Origin: Devosia sp. Root413D1
GTDB lineage: Bacteria; Pseudomonadota; Alphaproteobacteria; Rhizobiales; Devosiaceae
Length of the DNA: 55,736 nucleotides
NCBI RefSeq assembly: GCF_001425235.1
Contig: NZ_LMEA01000014.1
Span: 177,195-232,930, forward strand
Reading direction: 5' to 3'
In this document: one piece after another, positions 25,913 to 34,860 of the stretch
Layout: every line of letters begins with the position of its first letter
How positions within the stretch are numbered: position 1 is the first letter of the stretch
Made by a program: the position numbers and the translations under genes
The notes under the pieces: generated by a model
Seen by the model: the letters and a program-made list of their open reading frames with translations, nothing else
The model's database searches: none
Told to the model about the DNA's origin: nothing

Positions 25913-26751
25913 CCACGCCGACGCCCATCACGCATCAGGATGCTACGGCGATGCTCTATCGCGATTCGCCGAGCTGGGATGGCAAGCGCACCGCCGCCAT
26001 TGGCGCGGTGGCCTTCGGCTCGCTCGAGGCGGGCGCCGAGCTGCTTTCGCGCGCCGCGGCCGAGCTCCACGCCGAGGGCTTCGAAGCGCTCATCGGCCCG
26101 ATGGATGGCGATACCTGGCACAAGTACCGGCTGGTGTCGGAGAGCGACGGCACGCCGCCCTTCGCGCTCGAGCCGCAGAGTGGCCCGCACGATCACGCTG
26201 CCTTCATCGCCGCCGGCTACGCGCCGATCTCCAGCTATGTCTCGTCGCGGGCCCGGCTCGTCGACACTATCGGCGACACCCCGGTCAGTATGGCCGGGGT
26301 AACCGTCACCGCCTGGGACGGCCAGGGCGCCGAGCTGCTGATCGGCAAGCTGTTCGATATGTCCGGCTCGGCCTTTGCCGGCAACCGCTTCTTCAAGCCG
26401 ATCAGCCGCGAGGCCTTTCTCGAGCTCTACCGGCCGCTGCTGCCGCTGCTCGACCCGCGCCACATTCTCTTCGCTTATGGGCCGGGGGCGCAGTTAGTCG
26501 GCTTCCTGTTCGGCATGCCGGACCACGGGTCGGCCATCCCCACCGCCATCCTCAAGACCTATGCCAGCGGCCTGCGCGGCGTCGGGCACCTGTTGGCCGA
26601 CAGCTATCATCGGAGCGCCCTCGATCTCGGCTTTACCGAGGTGATCCATGCGCTGATGCACGAGGATAACGTCTCGCGCCAGCGCAGCGAGCGGCACAGC
26701 GCCAGCGTGTTCCGCCGCTATGCGCTGATGGGCCGCGACCTCGGCCCATGA
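25909..26751 (+). CDS. GNAT-like acyltransferase
   Basis: 280 residues, soluble. The C-terminal two thirds read like a GNAT fold: FALEPQSGPHDHAAFIAAGY, LLDPRHILFAYGPGAQLVGFLFG (beta 4-5), then LRGVGHLLADSYHRSALDLGF at the acyl-CoA-binding turn and MHEDNVSRQRSERHSA near the end. It could N-acylate the amino group installed by the DUF3419 enzyme (inference). It overlaps both neighbours by four bases. Similarity is by fold pattern only, so the acyltransferase call is moderate. Confidence 0.65.
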   Translation: MTTPTPITHQDATAMLYRDSPSWDGKRTAAIGAVAFGSLEAGAELLSRAAAELHAEGFEALIGPMDGDTWHKYRLVSESDGTPPFALEPQSGPHDHAAFIAAGYAPISSYVSSRARLVDTIGDTPVSMAGVTVTAWDGQGAELLIGKLFDMSGSAFAGNRFFKPISREAFLELYRPLLPLLDPRHILFAYGPGAQLVGFLFGMPDHGSAIPTAILKTYASGLRGVGHLLADSYHRSALDLGFTEVIHALMHEDNVSRQRSERHSASVFRRYALMGRDLGP

Positions 26752-28157
26752 ACCTGATCGCCGGCTTTCTCGACAAAGCCGCTGAGCTCGGCCCGCGACC
26801 GGCGATCATCACCGGCGCCGGCGAGACGATCAGCTATGAGCAACTGGCGCTGAGGAGCGGACGGCTTGCCGCTTCGCTGCGGGGGCAGGGGGTGCAACGC
26901 GGCGATCGGGTGCTGGTGGCGCTGCCGATCGGCATCGAGCTCTATCTCGCCATCGCGGCACTGTGGCGGCTGGGCGCGACGATCGTCTTTCCCGAGCCGG
27001 CAATGGGGTTTGCCGGGGTGCAGCGCGCCGTGGAGATTGCCGCGCCCGCGGCGGTGCTGGTCGGCGGGGTCTATCGGCTGCTGCCCTACTTGGTGCCGCA
27101 GCTCTGGGGCACCAGGCGGCTGCAGTTCGGCTATGCCGAGGGCGACCCGCTCGAGGAGCTGGCACCGGAACACCCGGCGCTGATCTCCTTTACTTCCGGT
27201 TCGACCGGCCGGCCGAAGGGGATCGTCCGGAGCCACGGCTTTCTCGCGGCGCAGAACGCCGCGCTCCACGATCTCATCGCGCCGCGCCGCGACGACGAAA
27301 CCGATCTCGTCGCCTTTCCGGTGTTCGTCATCGCCAACCTGTCGCTCGGCACCACCTCGGTGCTGCCGAACTGGCGGCTCAGCCGCCATGACGAGGCCGG
27401 CGGCGCCGCGCTGCTGCGCCACCTCGCAGCGCACCGCGTTACCCGCGCCATGGTGCCGCCAGTGATCGCCGAACGGGTGGCCGATAGCGGCGAAGCGGCG
27501 GCGCTCGACGTGCTGTTTACCGGTGGCGGGCCGGTATTCCCCGATCTGCTCAAGCGCCTGTCACAGGTGCTGCCGCGCACCGATATCGTCGCCGTCTACG
27601 GCTCGACCGAAGCCGAGCCGATCGCCCATCTGCACGTGCGCGACATCACTGCCGACCAATGGCAGCAGATGGAGGAGGGGGGCGGGATTCTCGCCGGCAA
27701 GCCGGTGCCTGCAGTGGCGCTCGAGATCGTCGACGACGAGATCGTGGTCAGCGGCGCGCATGTGAATAAGGGCTATATGGACGGCATCGGCGACGCCGAG
27801 AACAAGCTTTGGCGAGATGGCGAAATCTGGCACCGCACCGGCGACGCCGGCCGCCTCGACGCAGATGGCAACCTCTGGCTCCGCGGCCGCCTCTCGGCCG
27901 CTGCCGCGGGGCACTACCCGTTCGAAGTCGAGACCGTCGCCCGCCAATGGCCCGGCGTCCGCCGCGCGGCGTTGGTGCCCGGCACCGAGCCGATGGTGAT
28001 CGCGCTCGAAGGCGAGGAACTCGGCCCGCAGCAGTGGACCGAGCTGGCGCAGCGGGCGTTCGGGGCACGAGCGGTGAAGGTGGCAATGCCACTCGATCGG
28101 CGGCATCACTCGAAGGTGGATTATGTGAGGTTGGCGAAGCTGGTGGGGCGGGGGTGA
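26748..28157 (+). CDS. AMP-forming acid-CoA ligase / acyl-adenylate enzyme
   Basis: 469 residues of the ANL superfamily. The nucleotide-binding loop FTSGSTGRPKGIVRSH is at about residue 148, YGSTEAEP near 285, HRTGDAGRLDADGNLWLRGR near 364, and the C-terminal catalytic lysine is Lys456 in HHSKVDY. It is shorter than typical acyl-CoA synthetases. The FPVFVIANLSLGTTSVLP segment recalls OleC-type beta-lactone synthetases, a tentative impression. It would activate a carboxylate, possibly one made in the pathway, as acyl-AMP. Last gene of the operon; ATG overlaps the previous stop. Confidence 0.85.
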   Translation: MNLIAGFLDKAAELGPRPAIITGAGETISYEQLALRSGRLAASLRGQGVQRGDRVLVALPIGIELYLAIAALWRLGATIVFPEPAMGFAGVQRAVEIAAPAAVLVGGVYRLLPYLVPQLWGTRRLQFGYAEGDPLEELAPEHPALISFTSGSTGRPKGIVRSHGFLAAQNAALHDLIAPRRDDETDLVAFPVFVIANLSLGTTSVLPNWRLSRHDEAGGAALLRHLAAHRVTRAMVPPVIAERVADSGEAAALDVLFTGGGPVFPDLLKRLSQVLPRTDIVAVYGSTEAEPIAHLHVRDITADQWQQMEEGGGILAGKPVPAVALEIVDDEIVVSGAHVNKGYMDGIGDAENKLWRDGEIWHRTGDAGRLDADGNLWLRGRLSAAAAGHYPFEVETVARQWPGVRRAALVPGTEPMVIALEGEELGPQQWTELAQRAFGARAVKVAMPLDRRHHSKVDYVRLAKLVGRG

Positions 28158-28175
28158 GGGCCGACAGTTCTCCTG

Positions 28176-28541
28176 CTACCCCCCGAGGCGGCGAAACACC
28201 TCTGATATCGCGATCGACGTATATGGTTTTGGGATAAATGCCCCGTCCGGCAGTGCCGAAGGCGCTGGGCGGCCCTTGCCGGAGGTGACGATGATCTTGA
28301 TCGGTGGCCAGCGGTGCCGCACCGCCGCGGCGAGCGCCAGCCCATCCATGGTGCCCGGCATGTCGACATCGGTGAACAGCAGGCGGATCTCAGGGTTGGC
28401 CTCCAGTGCGCGCAGCGCCTCGGCGGCGTTGCGGGCCTCCACAACGTCAAAGCCCTGATCCCGCAGCTCGTCGGCGATGGAGTAGAGCAGCAGCGCTTCG
28501 TCCTCGACCACCAACACGGTGGTATTGTGCATCGTCGTCAT
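28176..28541 (-). CDS. Single-domain response regulator (receiver only)
   Basis: 121 residues, a lone receiver with acidic pocket VVEDEALLL, phospho-acceptor Asp58 (FTDVDMPGTMDG) and conserved lysine in IPKPY. No output domain. This is the usual partner of HWE-family kinases in Hyphomicrobiales. Its ATG overlaps the kinase stop by four bases (ATGA). The longer frame upstream only re-reads kinase sequence in another frame and is rejected as start. It converges with the isoprenoid/lipid operon, whose stop is 18 bases away. Confidence 0.9.
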   Translation of the reverse strand: MTTMHNTTVLVVEDEALLLYSIADELRDQGFDVVEARNAAEALRALEANPEIRLLFTDVDMPGTMDGLALAAAVRHRWPPIKIIVTSGKGRPAPSALPDGAFIPKPYTSIAISEVFRRLGG

Positions 28542-31216
28542 GGGGCAGCTCCCGCATCGGGTGGTTCGAGCGGTGCGCTCAACGTCACGGTCAGACCCTC
28601 GGGGGCGTAGGCCACGTCGACCTCTCCACCAAAATCCGAGGCCAGCACCCGCTTGATCAGCAGGGAGCCGAAGCCGCGCCGGGTCGGCGGGGCCACGGGC
28701 GGGCCACCCGTCTCTCGCCACGTCCAGGTGAGGGTTCGCTCGCCGCGCTCGTCTCTTTCCACTGACCAGTCGATCGATACGCGGCCGGTTTCGTTGGAAA
28801 GCGCGCCATATTTCAGCGCATTGGTACCGAGCTCGTTCACCGCCAGCGCCATCGACAGCGCCATCTTGGGCGACAGGGCAAAGCTGGGGCCGCCGATCGT
28901 GATGCGCTCCGATGGCAGGTGGGCGGTTGCCGCCGCGATGACGGCCTGCATCGGTGCATCCGTCCAGTTCCGCCCGAGCAGCGCATCATGGGCAGTGCCC
29001 AAGGCGCCGAGGCGCTGGATCAGCGCTTCCTTGCCGGCTTCGAGCGTGGTGTCGCGCAGCGTCTGGGTGGCCAGCGCCGACACCATGGCGAGCATGTTCT
29101 TGATCCGGTGCGACAGCTCGTGCGTCAGCATTTCCTGGCGCGAGCGGGCTTCCTTCTGCTCGGTGATATCCTGCACCACGCCGAACATGGTCAGTGGCTT
29201 GCCTGTCTCGTCATGGATGAACTCCATGTGGCGGCTGAGCCAGCGCAGCTCGCCGGTGTCCGGCCGGCGGATGCGGTATTCGACATTGGGCGTCGCGGTT
29301 CCCGAGCGGCGCGTCTCGTCGTTGGAGCGGACATCCTTGTCTTCGGGCACGACGATGCTTTCGAACAGGCTGACATGCGCCTTGTCGCGCGGTTCGAGGC
29401 CCCACAGCTCCCAGAACTTTTCCGAGCCCTGGATGGTGCCCGTCGCGATATCGACCTCGAGCGAGGCGATGCCGGCGGCGTGCTGGCTCAGCCGGAAGCG
29501 CTGTTCGCTGCGGCGCAGCTGTTCTTCGATGCGGCGGCGCTCGGTGACGTCGATCACCACGCCGATGGCACGCCCCGAACTCACGGTCGAACCCGGCTTC
29601 AGCTGCGAGCGGATCAGCAGCCACTTCTCGGTGCCATCGGGCCAGACATGCTTCAACTCGACCTCGAGATCGAGATCGCCGCGCGCCACGGCGGCGGCGC
29701 TGATCGCCGCCACCCGCTCGGCCTCGCCGGGGGCGTAACGCGACTGATATTCGGCCAGCGTCGGGGTGGCCTCCTCGGGGAAACCATAGAGCCGGTTGAG
29801 GGCCGGTGACGGGGTGATCTGCAGGGCGTCGATATCGAGCTCCCAGATCGCCAGCTGGCCGGCCTCGATGGCGAGCCGCAACCGCGCCTCGCTCTCGGCC
29901 AGCCGGGTGAGCGTCGCCTTCTCGTCATCGATATCGGTATTGGTGCCGATCCACTTGCTGATCTCGCCCCTGGCGTTGCGCAGCGGCACGGCCCGCGCCA
30001 AGAACCAGCGATAGCTGCCATCGGCGCCGCGCACCCGGAACTGCACCTCGTACGGGGTGCCGACCCGGAGCGCTGCGGCCCAACGCTTGCCGGCCTCGGG
30101 CAGATCGTCGGGGTGGATGATGCTGGTCCAGTTGTCGCCGTCGAGCTCGCCTTCGTTGCGGCCGCTATAGCGGTAGACGCCGGAGTTGAACCAGTCGAGC
30201 TTGCCGTCGGGCCGGGCGCTCCAGACATGGTTGGGCATGGCCTCGGCGAACACCCGGAACTGCGCTTCGGCTTCGCGCTGCCGGGCATCGGCGCGCAGCA
30301 GCCGGAAGGTGCCCCAGGCGATCAGCACCAAAGCAACGAGCGCCGGGATCACCAGCGCCAGCACGCCCCAGGTCGCCGCCCAGTAGGAGGCGAAGGCATT
30401 GTCGCTGCTGACCGAAGCCAGCGCGATGAGGTTGGTGCCGGGGACGCGGCGATAGCCGACAACGCGGTGCACGCCATCGGTGGGGGAGACCGCGTCATAG
30501 CTGCCGCTCGGCGCCTGCGGCAGATAGGTGGTGAAGAGGATGTACTGGCTGAGATCCTGCGGTCCGGGCGGCAGCGGGTAGCGCGAGACCAGCTGCCCGT
30601 CTTCGCGCAGCAGCCCCACGGTCGATTGCCCGTCGAGATGCAGCGACTGCCAGACCTCCTCGAGCAGTTCGGAGTTGAACGAGATGATGGCGGCGCCGGC
30701 AAACTGGCCGTTGCGCTCGATGCGCTTGCTGATGGTGAAGATCTGCTCGCTGTTGAGCCGGCTGACCAGCAGTGCCGAGACGTGGAACGGCTCGCCGGCG
30801 GCGACCGCGGCGAAATACTCCCGGTCGCGCACATCGATCGGCTTGAACTGCTCGTCGGTGGTGAGGCTGGTGGCGCCGGCGGCATCGACCACATAGATCC
30901 TGGGCTGGCCGGGCAGAGTGGAGATCGCCTCCTTGAGCTGCGCAGCCGCACCTGGTGGCGGTGCCGAGATGTCGGCCCCGAGCGTATCGTCGACCCTGAG
31001 CAGCGTCTGGCGCGCCGTCTCGAAGGCCCATTTGGCGTTGGCCGCCACCACCTGCGAGGACGAGCCCGCATCATCATGCACGGCCCGCCTTGTATCGAAA
31101 TAGCTCGAGGTCAGTAGGTAAGCGGTGCCCCCGATCAGCATCAGCAGCAAAGCCAGGATCGCCCCGACGGCCACAACATGTGGACGCAGCTTCATCGAAG
31201 CCGGACGGTCTGCCAT
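28538..31216 (-). CDS. HWE-family sensor histidine kinase with Cache and PAS domains
   Basis: 892 residues. A membrane helix (about 13-33), a periplasmic Cache-like sensor (about 40-285) and a second helix (about 288-310) precede three PAS/PAC domains (about 325-435, 450-560 and 570-690). The kinase core is HWE type: phospho-acceptor His699 in HELSHRIKNMLAMVSA, the asparagine box ALAVNELGTNALKYGALS, and the WRETGGPPV strand that carries the W-E signature. It passes phosphate to the receiver encoded directly downstream. Signal unknown; a periplasmic small molecule is likely from the Cache domain. Confidence 0.92.
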   Translation of the reverse strand: MADRPASMKLRPHVVAVGAILALLLMLIGGTAYLLTSSYFDTRRAVHDDAGSSSQVVAANAKWAFETARQTLLRVDDTLGADISAPPPGAAAQLKEAISTLPGQPRIYVVDAAGATSLTTDEQFKPIDVRDREYFAAVAAGEPFHVSALLVSRLNSEQIFTISKRIERNGQFAGAAIISFNSELLEEVWQSLHLDGQSTVGLLREDGQLVSRYPLPPGPQDLSQYILFTTYLPQAPSGSYDAVSPTDGVHRVVGYRRVPGTNLIALASVSSDNAFASYWAATWGVLALVIPALVALVLIAWGTFRLLRADARQREAEAQFRVFAEAMPNHVWSARPDGKLDWFNSGVYRYSGRNEGELDGDNWTSIIHPDDLPEAGKRWAAALRVGTPYEVQFRVRGADGSYRWFLARAVPLRNARGEISKWIGTNTDIDDEKATLTRLAESEARLRLAIEAGQLAIWELDIDALQITPSPALNRLYGFPEEATPTLAEYQSRYAPGEAERVAAISAAAVARGDLDLEVELKHVWPDGTEKWLLIRSQLKPGSTVSSGRAIGVVIDVTERRRIEEQLRRSEQRFRLSQHAAGIASLEVDIATGTIQGSEKFWELWGLEPRDKAHVSLFESIVVPEDKDVRSNDETRRSGTATPNVEYRIRRPDTGELRWLSRHMEFIHDETGKPLTMFGVVQDITEQKEARSRQEMLTHELSHRIKNMLAMVSALATQTLRDTTLEAGKEALIQRLGALGTAHDALLGRNWTDAPMQAVIAAATAHLPSERITIGGPSFALSPKMALSMALAVNELGTNALKYGALSNETGRVSIDWSVERDERGERTLTWTWRETGGPPVAPPTRRGFGSLLIKRVLASDFGGEVDVAYAPEGLTVTLSAPLEPPDAGAAP

Positions 31217-31393
31217 ATCCCAAATGCCCCCTCGCGCAGCGCCATAAATGCCGGAACCGGCGATTAAGTTCCATGGCGGTGATTGGGAATGGGCAGTTGG
31301 CCCGGAGCCAGGCGCAAGCCGGCTTGACCGGAACCGATGGCTCCTCGGCTTCGTTGAGGACGACGGAGCCAGTGCTCCTCCAGAAGGCGCGCC

Positions 31394-32341
31394 GTGCTAC
31401 AGACGAAGTTTCATATCGTGCTCAATGCCAATTCGGGCGGCGCGACACGGCTGGGTATCACCGCCGAGCGCCTGCACGGGCTGTTCGCCGAGCGCGGCAT
31501 TGCGGTCAGTGTCGATGCCGATGCCAGCCGGACGTTCGCCGAGCGGTTGCAAACCGCCCGCAACAGCCCGGCAGAAGTTCTGCTTTCGGCCGGAGGCGAT
31601 GGCACGGTGACCGCCCTGGCGGAGGTGGCGATTGCCACCGGACGCAGCCTCGCCGTGCTGCCGCTGGGGACCGCAAACCTCCTCGCCCGCGACCTTGCCA
31701 TCCCGACGGCGCTCGAAGCCTGGTTCGAGGCGCTCGGCGACATGGTGCCGCGCAAGATCGACGTGGGGGAAGTGAACGGGCAGATATTTCTCCACAAGGT
31801 GGTGATCGGCGCCGTGCCCGGCATCGCTGCGGCGCGGGAAAAGCTGCGCGGTCGCGATGGGTTTGCCGCCCGGATCGCCTTTCTCGGACACTTCGTGCGC
31901 CGGCTGTCGCGGCTTCGCCGCTTTGCCGCTGAGATCACGCCGCGCTCCGGCGAGCCACGGATCGAGCGGGTGCAATCGATCGCCGTTGCCAATAACGACT
32001 ATGGCGAGGGGCTGGGCCAGGTGTTTCACCGGCCGCGCCTCGATGAGGGAATGCTGAGCCTCTACCTGTTGCGGCAGCTGCGCCTGCGCGATGCGCTGCG
32101 CCTGGCAACGGAGATGGTGCTTGGCTCATGGCGGAACGACGAAGTGCTCGAGATGGAGAGCGTCCGCGCCGTGGTAGTGCGGACCCGCCGCCCGCTGGTC
32201 CGGGCGATGCTGGATGGGGAGGTGGTAACGCTGCAGGGTCCACTGCGCTTCCGTTCGCTGCCGCTGGCGCTGTCGGTGCTGGCGCCGCCGGTGGCCGAGA
32301 CCGAACCAGGGCTGGTCGAGCCCGAGCCGGAGGCCGGTTGA
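31394..32341 (+). CDS. Diacylglycerol-kinase-family lipid kinase
   Basis: 315 residues. The catalytic DAGK domain starts at residue 5 (FHIVLNANSGGA). The nucleotide motif SAGGDGTVTALAE is near residue 65, followed by LPLGTANLLARDL and, late in the protein, AMLDGE. YegS/BmrU-like size. It phosphorylates a lipid alcohol such as diacylglycerol or a sphingoid base. The GTG start at 31394 has AGAAGG six bases upstream. The metallophosphoesterase gene follows after four bases, so the two are cotranscribed. Confidence 0.9.
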   Translation: MLQTKFHIVLNANSGGATRLGITAERLHGLFAERGIAVSVDADASRTFAERLQTARNSPAEVLLSAGGDGTVTALAEVAIATGRSLAVLPLGTANLLARDLAIPTALEAWFEALGDMVPRKIDVGEVNGQIFLHKVVIGAVPGIAAAREKLRGRDGFAARIAFLGHFVRRLSRLRRFAAEITPRSGEPRIERVQSIAVANNDYGEGLGQVFHRPRLDEGMLSLYLLRQLRLRDALRLATEMVLGSWRNDEVLEMESVRAVVVRTRRPLVRAMLDGEVVTLQGPLRFRSLPLALSVLAPPVAETEPGLVEPEPEAG

Positions 32342-32344
32342 ACC

Positions 32345-33172
32345 ATGCGCATCTGCCACCTCTCTGATCTGCATTTCGGCCATCACGATGCGCGCGTGGC
32401 CGAAGGGCTGGCCGATGATCTCGCGGCGCAGCGCCCCGACATCGTCGTGGTCAGTGGGGATTTCACCCAGCTTGGCTCCGAGAGCGAGTTTCGCGCTGCC
32501 CGGGCGTTTCTCGATACGCTCGAGGCGCCGGTGTTTGCCGTGCCCGGCAATCATGACGTGCCGGCCGTCAACCTGATGCGCCGCTTCCTCGACCCCTATG
32601 GCCTCTACCGGCGCTATATCGACACCGAGCTCGAACCGTTTGTGGAACTCGGCGGTGTCGCCATTGCCGGGCTCAAAACCTCACGGCGATTGCGCGCCGG
32701 GCTGAACTGGGCGCATGGCGCGATCAACCGCGGGCAGCTTCGCCGCCTCGCGGCGCGCTTCGACAAGGCCTCGCCCGACGCCCTCAGGGTGGTGGTGGCG
32801 CACCACCCGCTGATGCAGCCCGAAACGGCGGGCGAAAAACCGATGCGGCTGGTGAAGCGAGCGGACCAGGCGCTCGAGACCTTCTCGGAGCTGGGGGTGC
32901 GGCTGGTCCTCTCGGGGCACTTTCACCTGTCCTATGTGCGCAAGCACGAGCGGCCGGGCAGCGTGGCCGAAGGGGCGCCGCAGGGCTTGCGCCAGGCCGC
33001 CAGCGCCCCGATCCTCGTGGCGCAGGCGTCGTCGACGATCTCGACCCGGCTGCGGGGCGAGCCCAATGGCTACAACCTGATCGACATCGAGAACGGTCAG
33101 ATCTCGGTGACGGTGCGCGACTGGAGCAGCGACCAGTGGGTGACCCGGGAGACGGCATCGGGGCTGACCTGA
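32345..33172 (+). CDS. Metallophosphoesterase (CpdA-like)
   Basis: 275 residues of the calcineurin-like phosphoesterase family. All metal-binding blocks are visible: SDLHFGHHD (residues 7-15), SGDFTQ, PGNHD near 67, the VAHHPL block, and GHFHLSY near 198. It is cytoplasmic with no signal peptide. Fits class III cyclic-nucleotide or other phosphodiester hydrolases; the lipid-kinase neighbour raises the chance of a lipid-related substrate (inference). It ends 19 bases before the convergent phage lysis gene, so the prophage boundary is close. Confidence 0.88.
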   Translation: MRICHLSDLHFGHHDARVAEGLADDLAAQRPDIVVVSGDFTQLGSESEFRAARAFLDTLEAPVFAVPGNHDVPAVNLMRRFLDPYGLYRRYIDTELEPFVELGGVAIAGLKTSRRLRAGLNWAHGAINRGQLRRLAARFDKASPDALRVVVAHHPLMQPETAGEKPMRLVKRADQALETFSELGVRLVLSGHFHLSYVRKHERPGSVAEGAPQGLRQAASAPILVAQASSTISTRLRGEPNGYNLIDIENGQISVTVRDWSSDQWVTRETASGLT

Positions 33173-33191
33173 GTGGCCTGACGCGCCGGAC

Positions 33192-33428
33192 TCATCGGCC
33201 CGTTTCGGCGACCCGCTCGAGCCGCGTCACCCGATCGGACACCGCCGCCAGCTGCGCGCCCTGTCGCACTTGCTCGACCAGTGTCGCGGTCGCCGTTTCC
33301 AGCGTCCGCTCCACCGCCCGCAGCCGGCCATCGAAGGTGGCCCAGCCGACGGCCATGGTAACCAGGAGGCCGCCGAAGGTGATGACGTGGCCGAGGTTAA
33401 TGGTGAGATCGAAGCGGGGGGTGGGCAT
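33192..33428 (-). CDS. Small phage membrane/coiled-coil protein, lysis region
   Basis: 78 residues: a short polar start, one membrane segment (about 12-30, HVITFGGLLVTMAVGWATF), then a coiled coil (about 32-75) of the type seen in phage spanin-like or holin-associated proteins. Its start overlaps the previous stop by one base (TGATG), so it is translationally coupled. Likely part of the lysis cassette, exact role unresolved. Confidence 0.7.
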   Translation of the reverse strand: MPTPRFDLTINLGHVITFGGLLVTMAVGWATFDGRLRAVERTLETATATLVEQVRQGAQLAAVSDRVTRLERVAETGR

Positions 33429-33823
33429 CACGGCCTCCCCAGCTTGAGCTTCAGCAGCTTCTCGACCAGGGTCTCGCCGCGCTTCTCCAGCGCAGTGGGG
33501 CTCAGCTCCTCGACGCCGGTGGCTTCGCGGTGGGGCATTTTGTTGATCGGCAGCTGCTGGCCATCGATCACCACCTGAGGCCTGACCGTAGCGCGAAACG
33601 ACTGGATCTGGCTCCAGAGCAGCGCCACGAGCCCGGGCACGGCCCCAAGGGTGATCTCCTGCCAGTTGCCGGCGACGATCTTGGTGATCACCACCTGCAG
33701 CTCGGGCGGCAGCGCGTTGTAGAAGTTGATCACGGCGAGCAAGGCGGCGCCGAGCCAGCCGCCCCAATCGAGGATGCGGCGGAGGAACCAGCCGAGGGCG
33801 GCGGAAGAGAGAAACGCGGTCAT
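33428..33823 (-). CDS. Phage lysis-region protein (holin-like candidate)
   Basis: 131 residues with one or two hydrophobic stretches near the N-terminus (ILDWGGWLGAALLAVINF and a weaker one near residue 60) and a basic C-terminal tail. It lies between the endolysin gene and the coiled-coil membrane protein gene, where holins are normally found. GAGGAC precedes the ATG. Holin function is inference from position and hydrophobicity. Confidence 0.6.
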   Translation of the reverse strand: MTAFLSSAALGWFLRRILDWGGWLGAALLAVINFYNALPPELQVVITKIVAGNWQEITLGAVPGLVALLWSQIQSFRATVRPQVVIDGQQLPINKMPHREATGVEELSPTALEKRGETLVEKLLKLKLGRP

Positions 33824-33834
33824 TTCAAGTGTCC

Positions 33835-34569
33835 TCAGAAGGGGAGAGGGAGGGTGAAGGCAGCGACCACCAGGCTCACGGCGATGGCGAGTCCGAGGAT
33901 GGACCAGCCCAGCGGGCCCCAGCCCTTGCGGGGCGGGGTTGGTTCTGGGGTGGGCGCGGGGTCGGTTGGGAGCGGGACCGGCGTGGGCTTAGCCGGCGCC
34001 GGCGCGCGGGAAAGCTCGTTCAGCACTTCGGCCAGCACGGCTTCGGCGTTGGTGGCTTTGGTCAGCGAGGCGTTGATGCCGTCGCCGGCATAATAGCTTT
34101 CGCCGCGCTCCACCGGGCGATGGGCGCCCTGCTGCCGGCTGAGCACGGGAAAGCTCGCCCATTCGCGCGCCAGGCGGTTGCCGAAATCGCGCAGCGACAA
34201 GGTGGCGGCGGCGAACTGGCTCCAGCCGCGCCGCTGCAGCAGGGCGAGGCCGAAGCGGTCCTGCAGCTCGGGCGTGAACGTCGCCGAGAGCGGCACGCCC
34301 AGCTCGGCGATGAGGCTGAGGAGGGTCGGCCGGATGATCTGGTAGCGCCCGGCCGCGCCGCTCGGCGCCTTGAGATTGCGGACCCAGCGCTTCTGCTCGA
34401 CCAACAGCTCGTCGAGCGTCATCTCGGTGATGGGCTTGGGCAGCGCGCCGGGCTTCTCGTTGCGATAGCCGATGATGGTCTCATAGCCGGCCCGGCCTGG
34501 CCGGTTGGTCTCGAGGCCGGCGATGAAGTCGAGCAGCGTCGCCGCCCCGCGGGGGACGTTGGGGTTCAT
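33835..34569 (-). CDS. Phage endolysin-like muramidase with C-terminal membrane anchor
   Basis: 244 residues. The N-terminal domain (about 1-165) has the layout of phage lysozyme-like glycoside hydrolases, with LLDFIAGLETN near the start (a catalytic Glu is plausible at 19), PSGAAGRYQIIRPTLLSL and FGLALLQRRGW. A proline-rich linker (about 190-220) leads to one C-terminal membrane segment (WGPLGWSILGLAIAVSLVVA). A C-terminal membrane anchor is unusual for a soluble endolysin; it may control release or replace a separate holin function. GGAGAA precedes the ATG. Confidence 0.8.
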   Translation of the reverse strand: MNPNVPRGAATLLDFIAGLETNRPGRAGYETIIGYRNEKPGALPKPITEMTLDELLVEQKRWVRNLKAPSGAAGRYQIIRPTLLSLIAELGVPLSATFTPELQDRFGLALLQRRGWSQFAAATLSLRDFGNRLAREWASFPVLSRQQGAHRPVERGESYYAGDGINASLTKATNAEAVLAEVLNELSRAPAPAKPTPVPLPTDPAPTPEPTPPRKGWGPLGWSILGLAIAVSLVVAAFTLPLPF

Positions 34570-34860
34570 GGGGTTCTCCGATGTTGACGAGGTAGTTCGC
34601 GCCGCACGAGCTTGCGGGGCGTTCAGGGGGGCGCGGCAGCGGTGAAGATCATCCGAGCGAGCATCGATCGGCGGTCAGCCGGCGTGATCGACGTCCGGGA
34701 GAGTTTCGCCGGCCGCCAGTTGCCGAACTGCCGCGGCCGATCGAGATCGACATCGCGATACCGGCCGGATAAGAGCGCACGCACCCTGCGATGGTCGATG
34801 AACTGATGGCGCTGTGGTGTTTGCCGAGCGGTGCCGAGCCGCAATCAACCAGAGGATAGT
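34570..34860. other. Intergenic region upstream of the Kelch-glycosyltransferase gene
   Basis: 291 bases between divergent genes. No convincing frame or hairpin. It marks the change from phage late genes to lower-GC cargo genes and should hold the cargo promoter. Confidence 0.4.

Noticed and set aside
33173-33191. Prophage attachment site
   Set aside because: The boundary must be near, but the right end is not in the window, so no core repeat can be matched.
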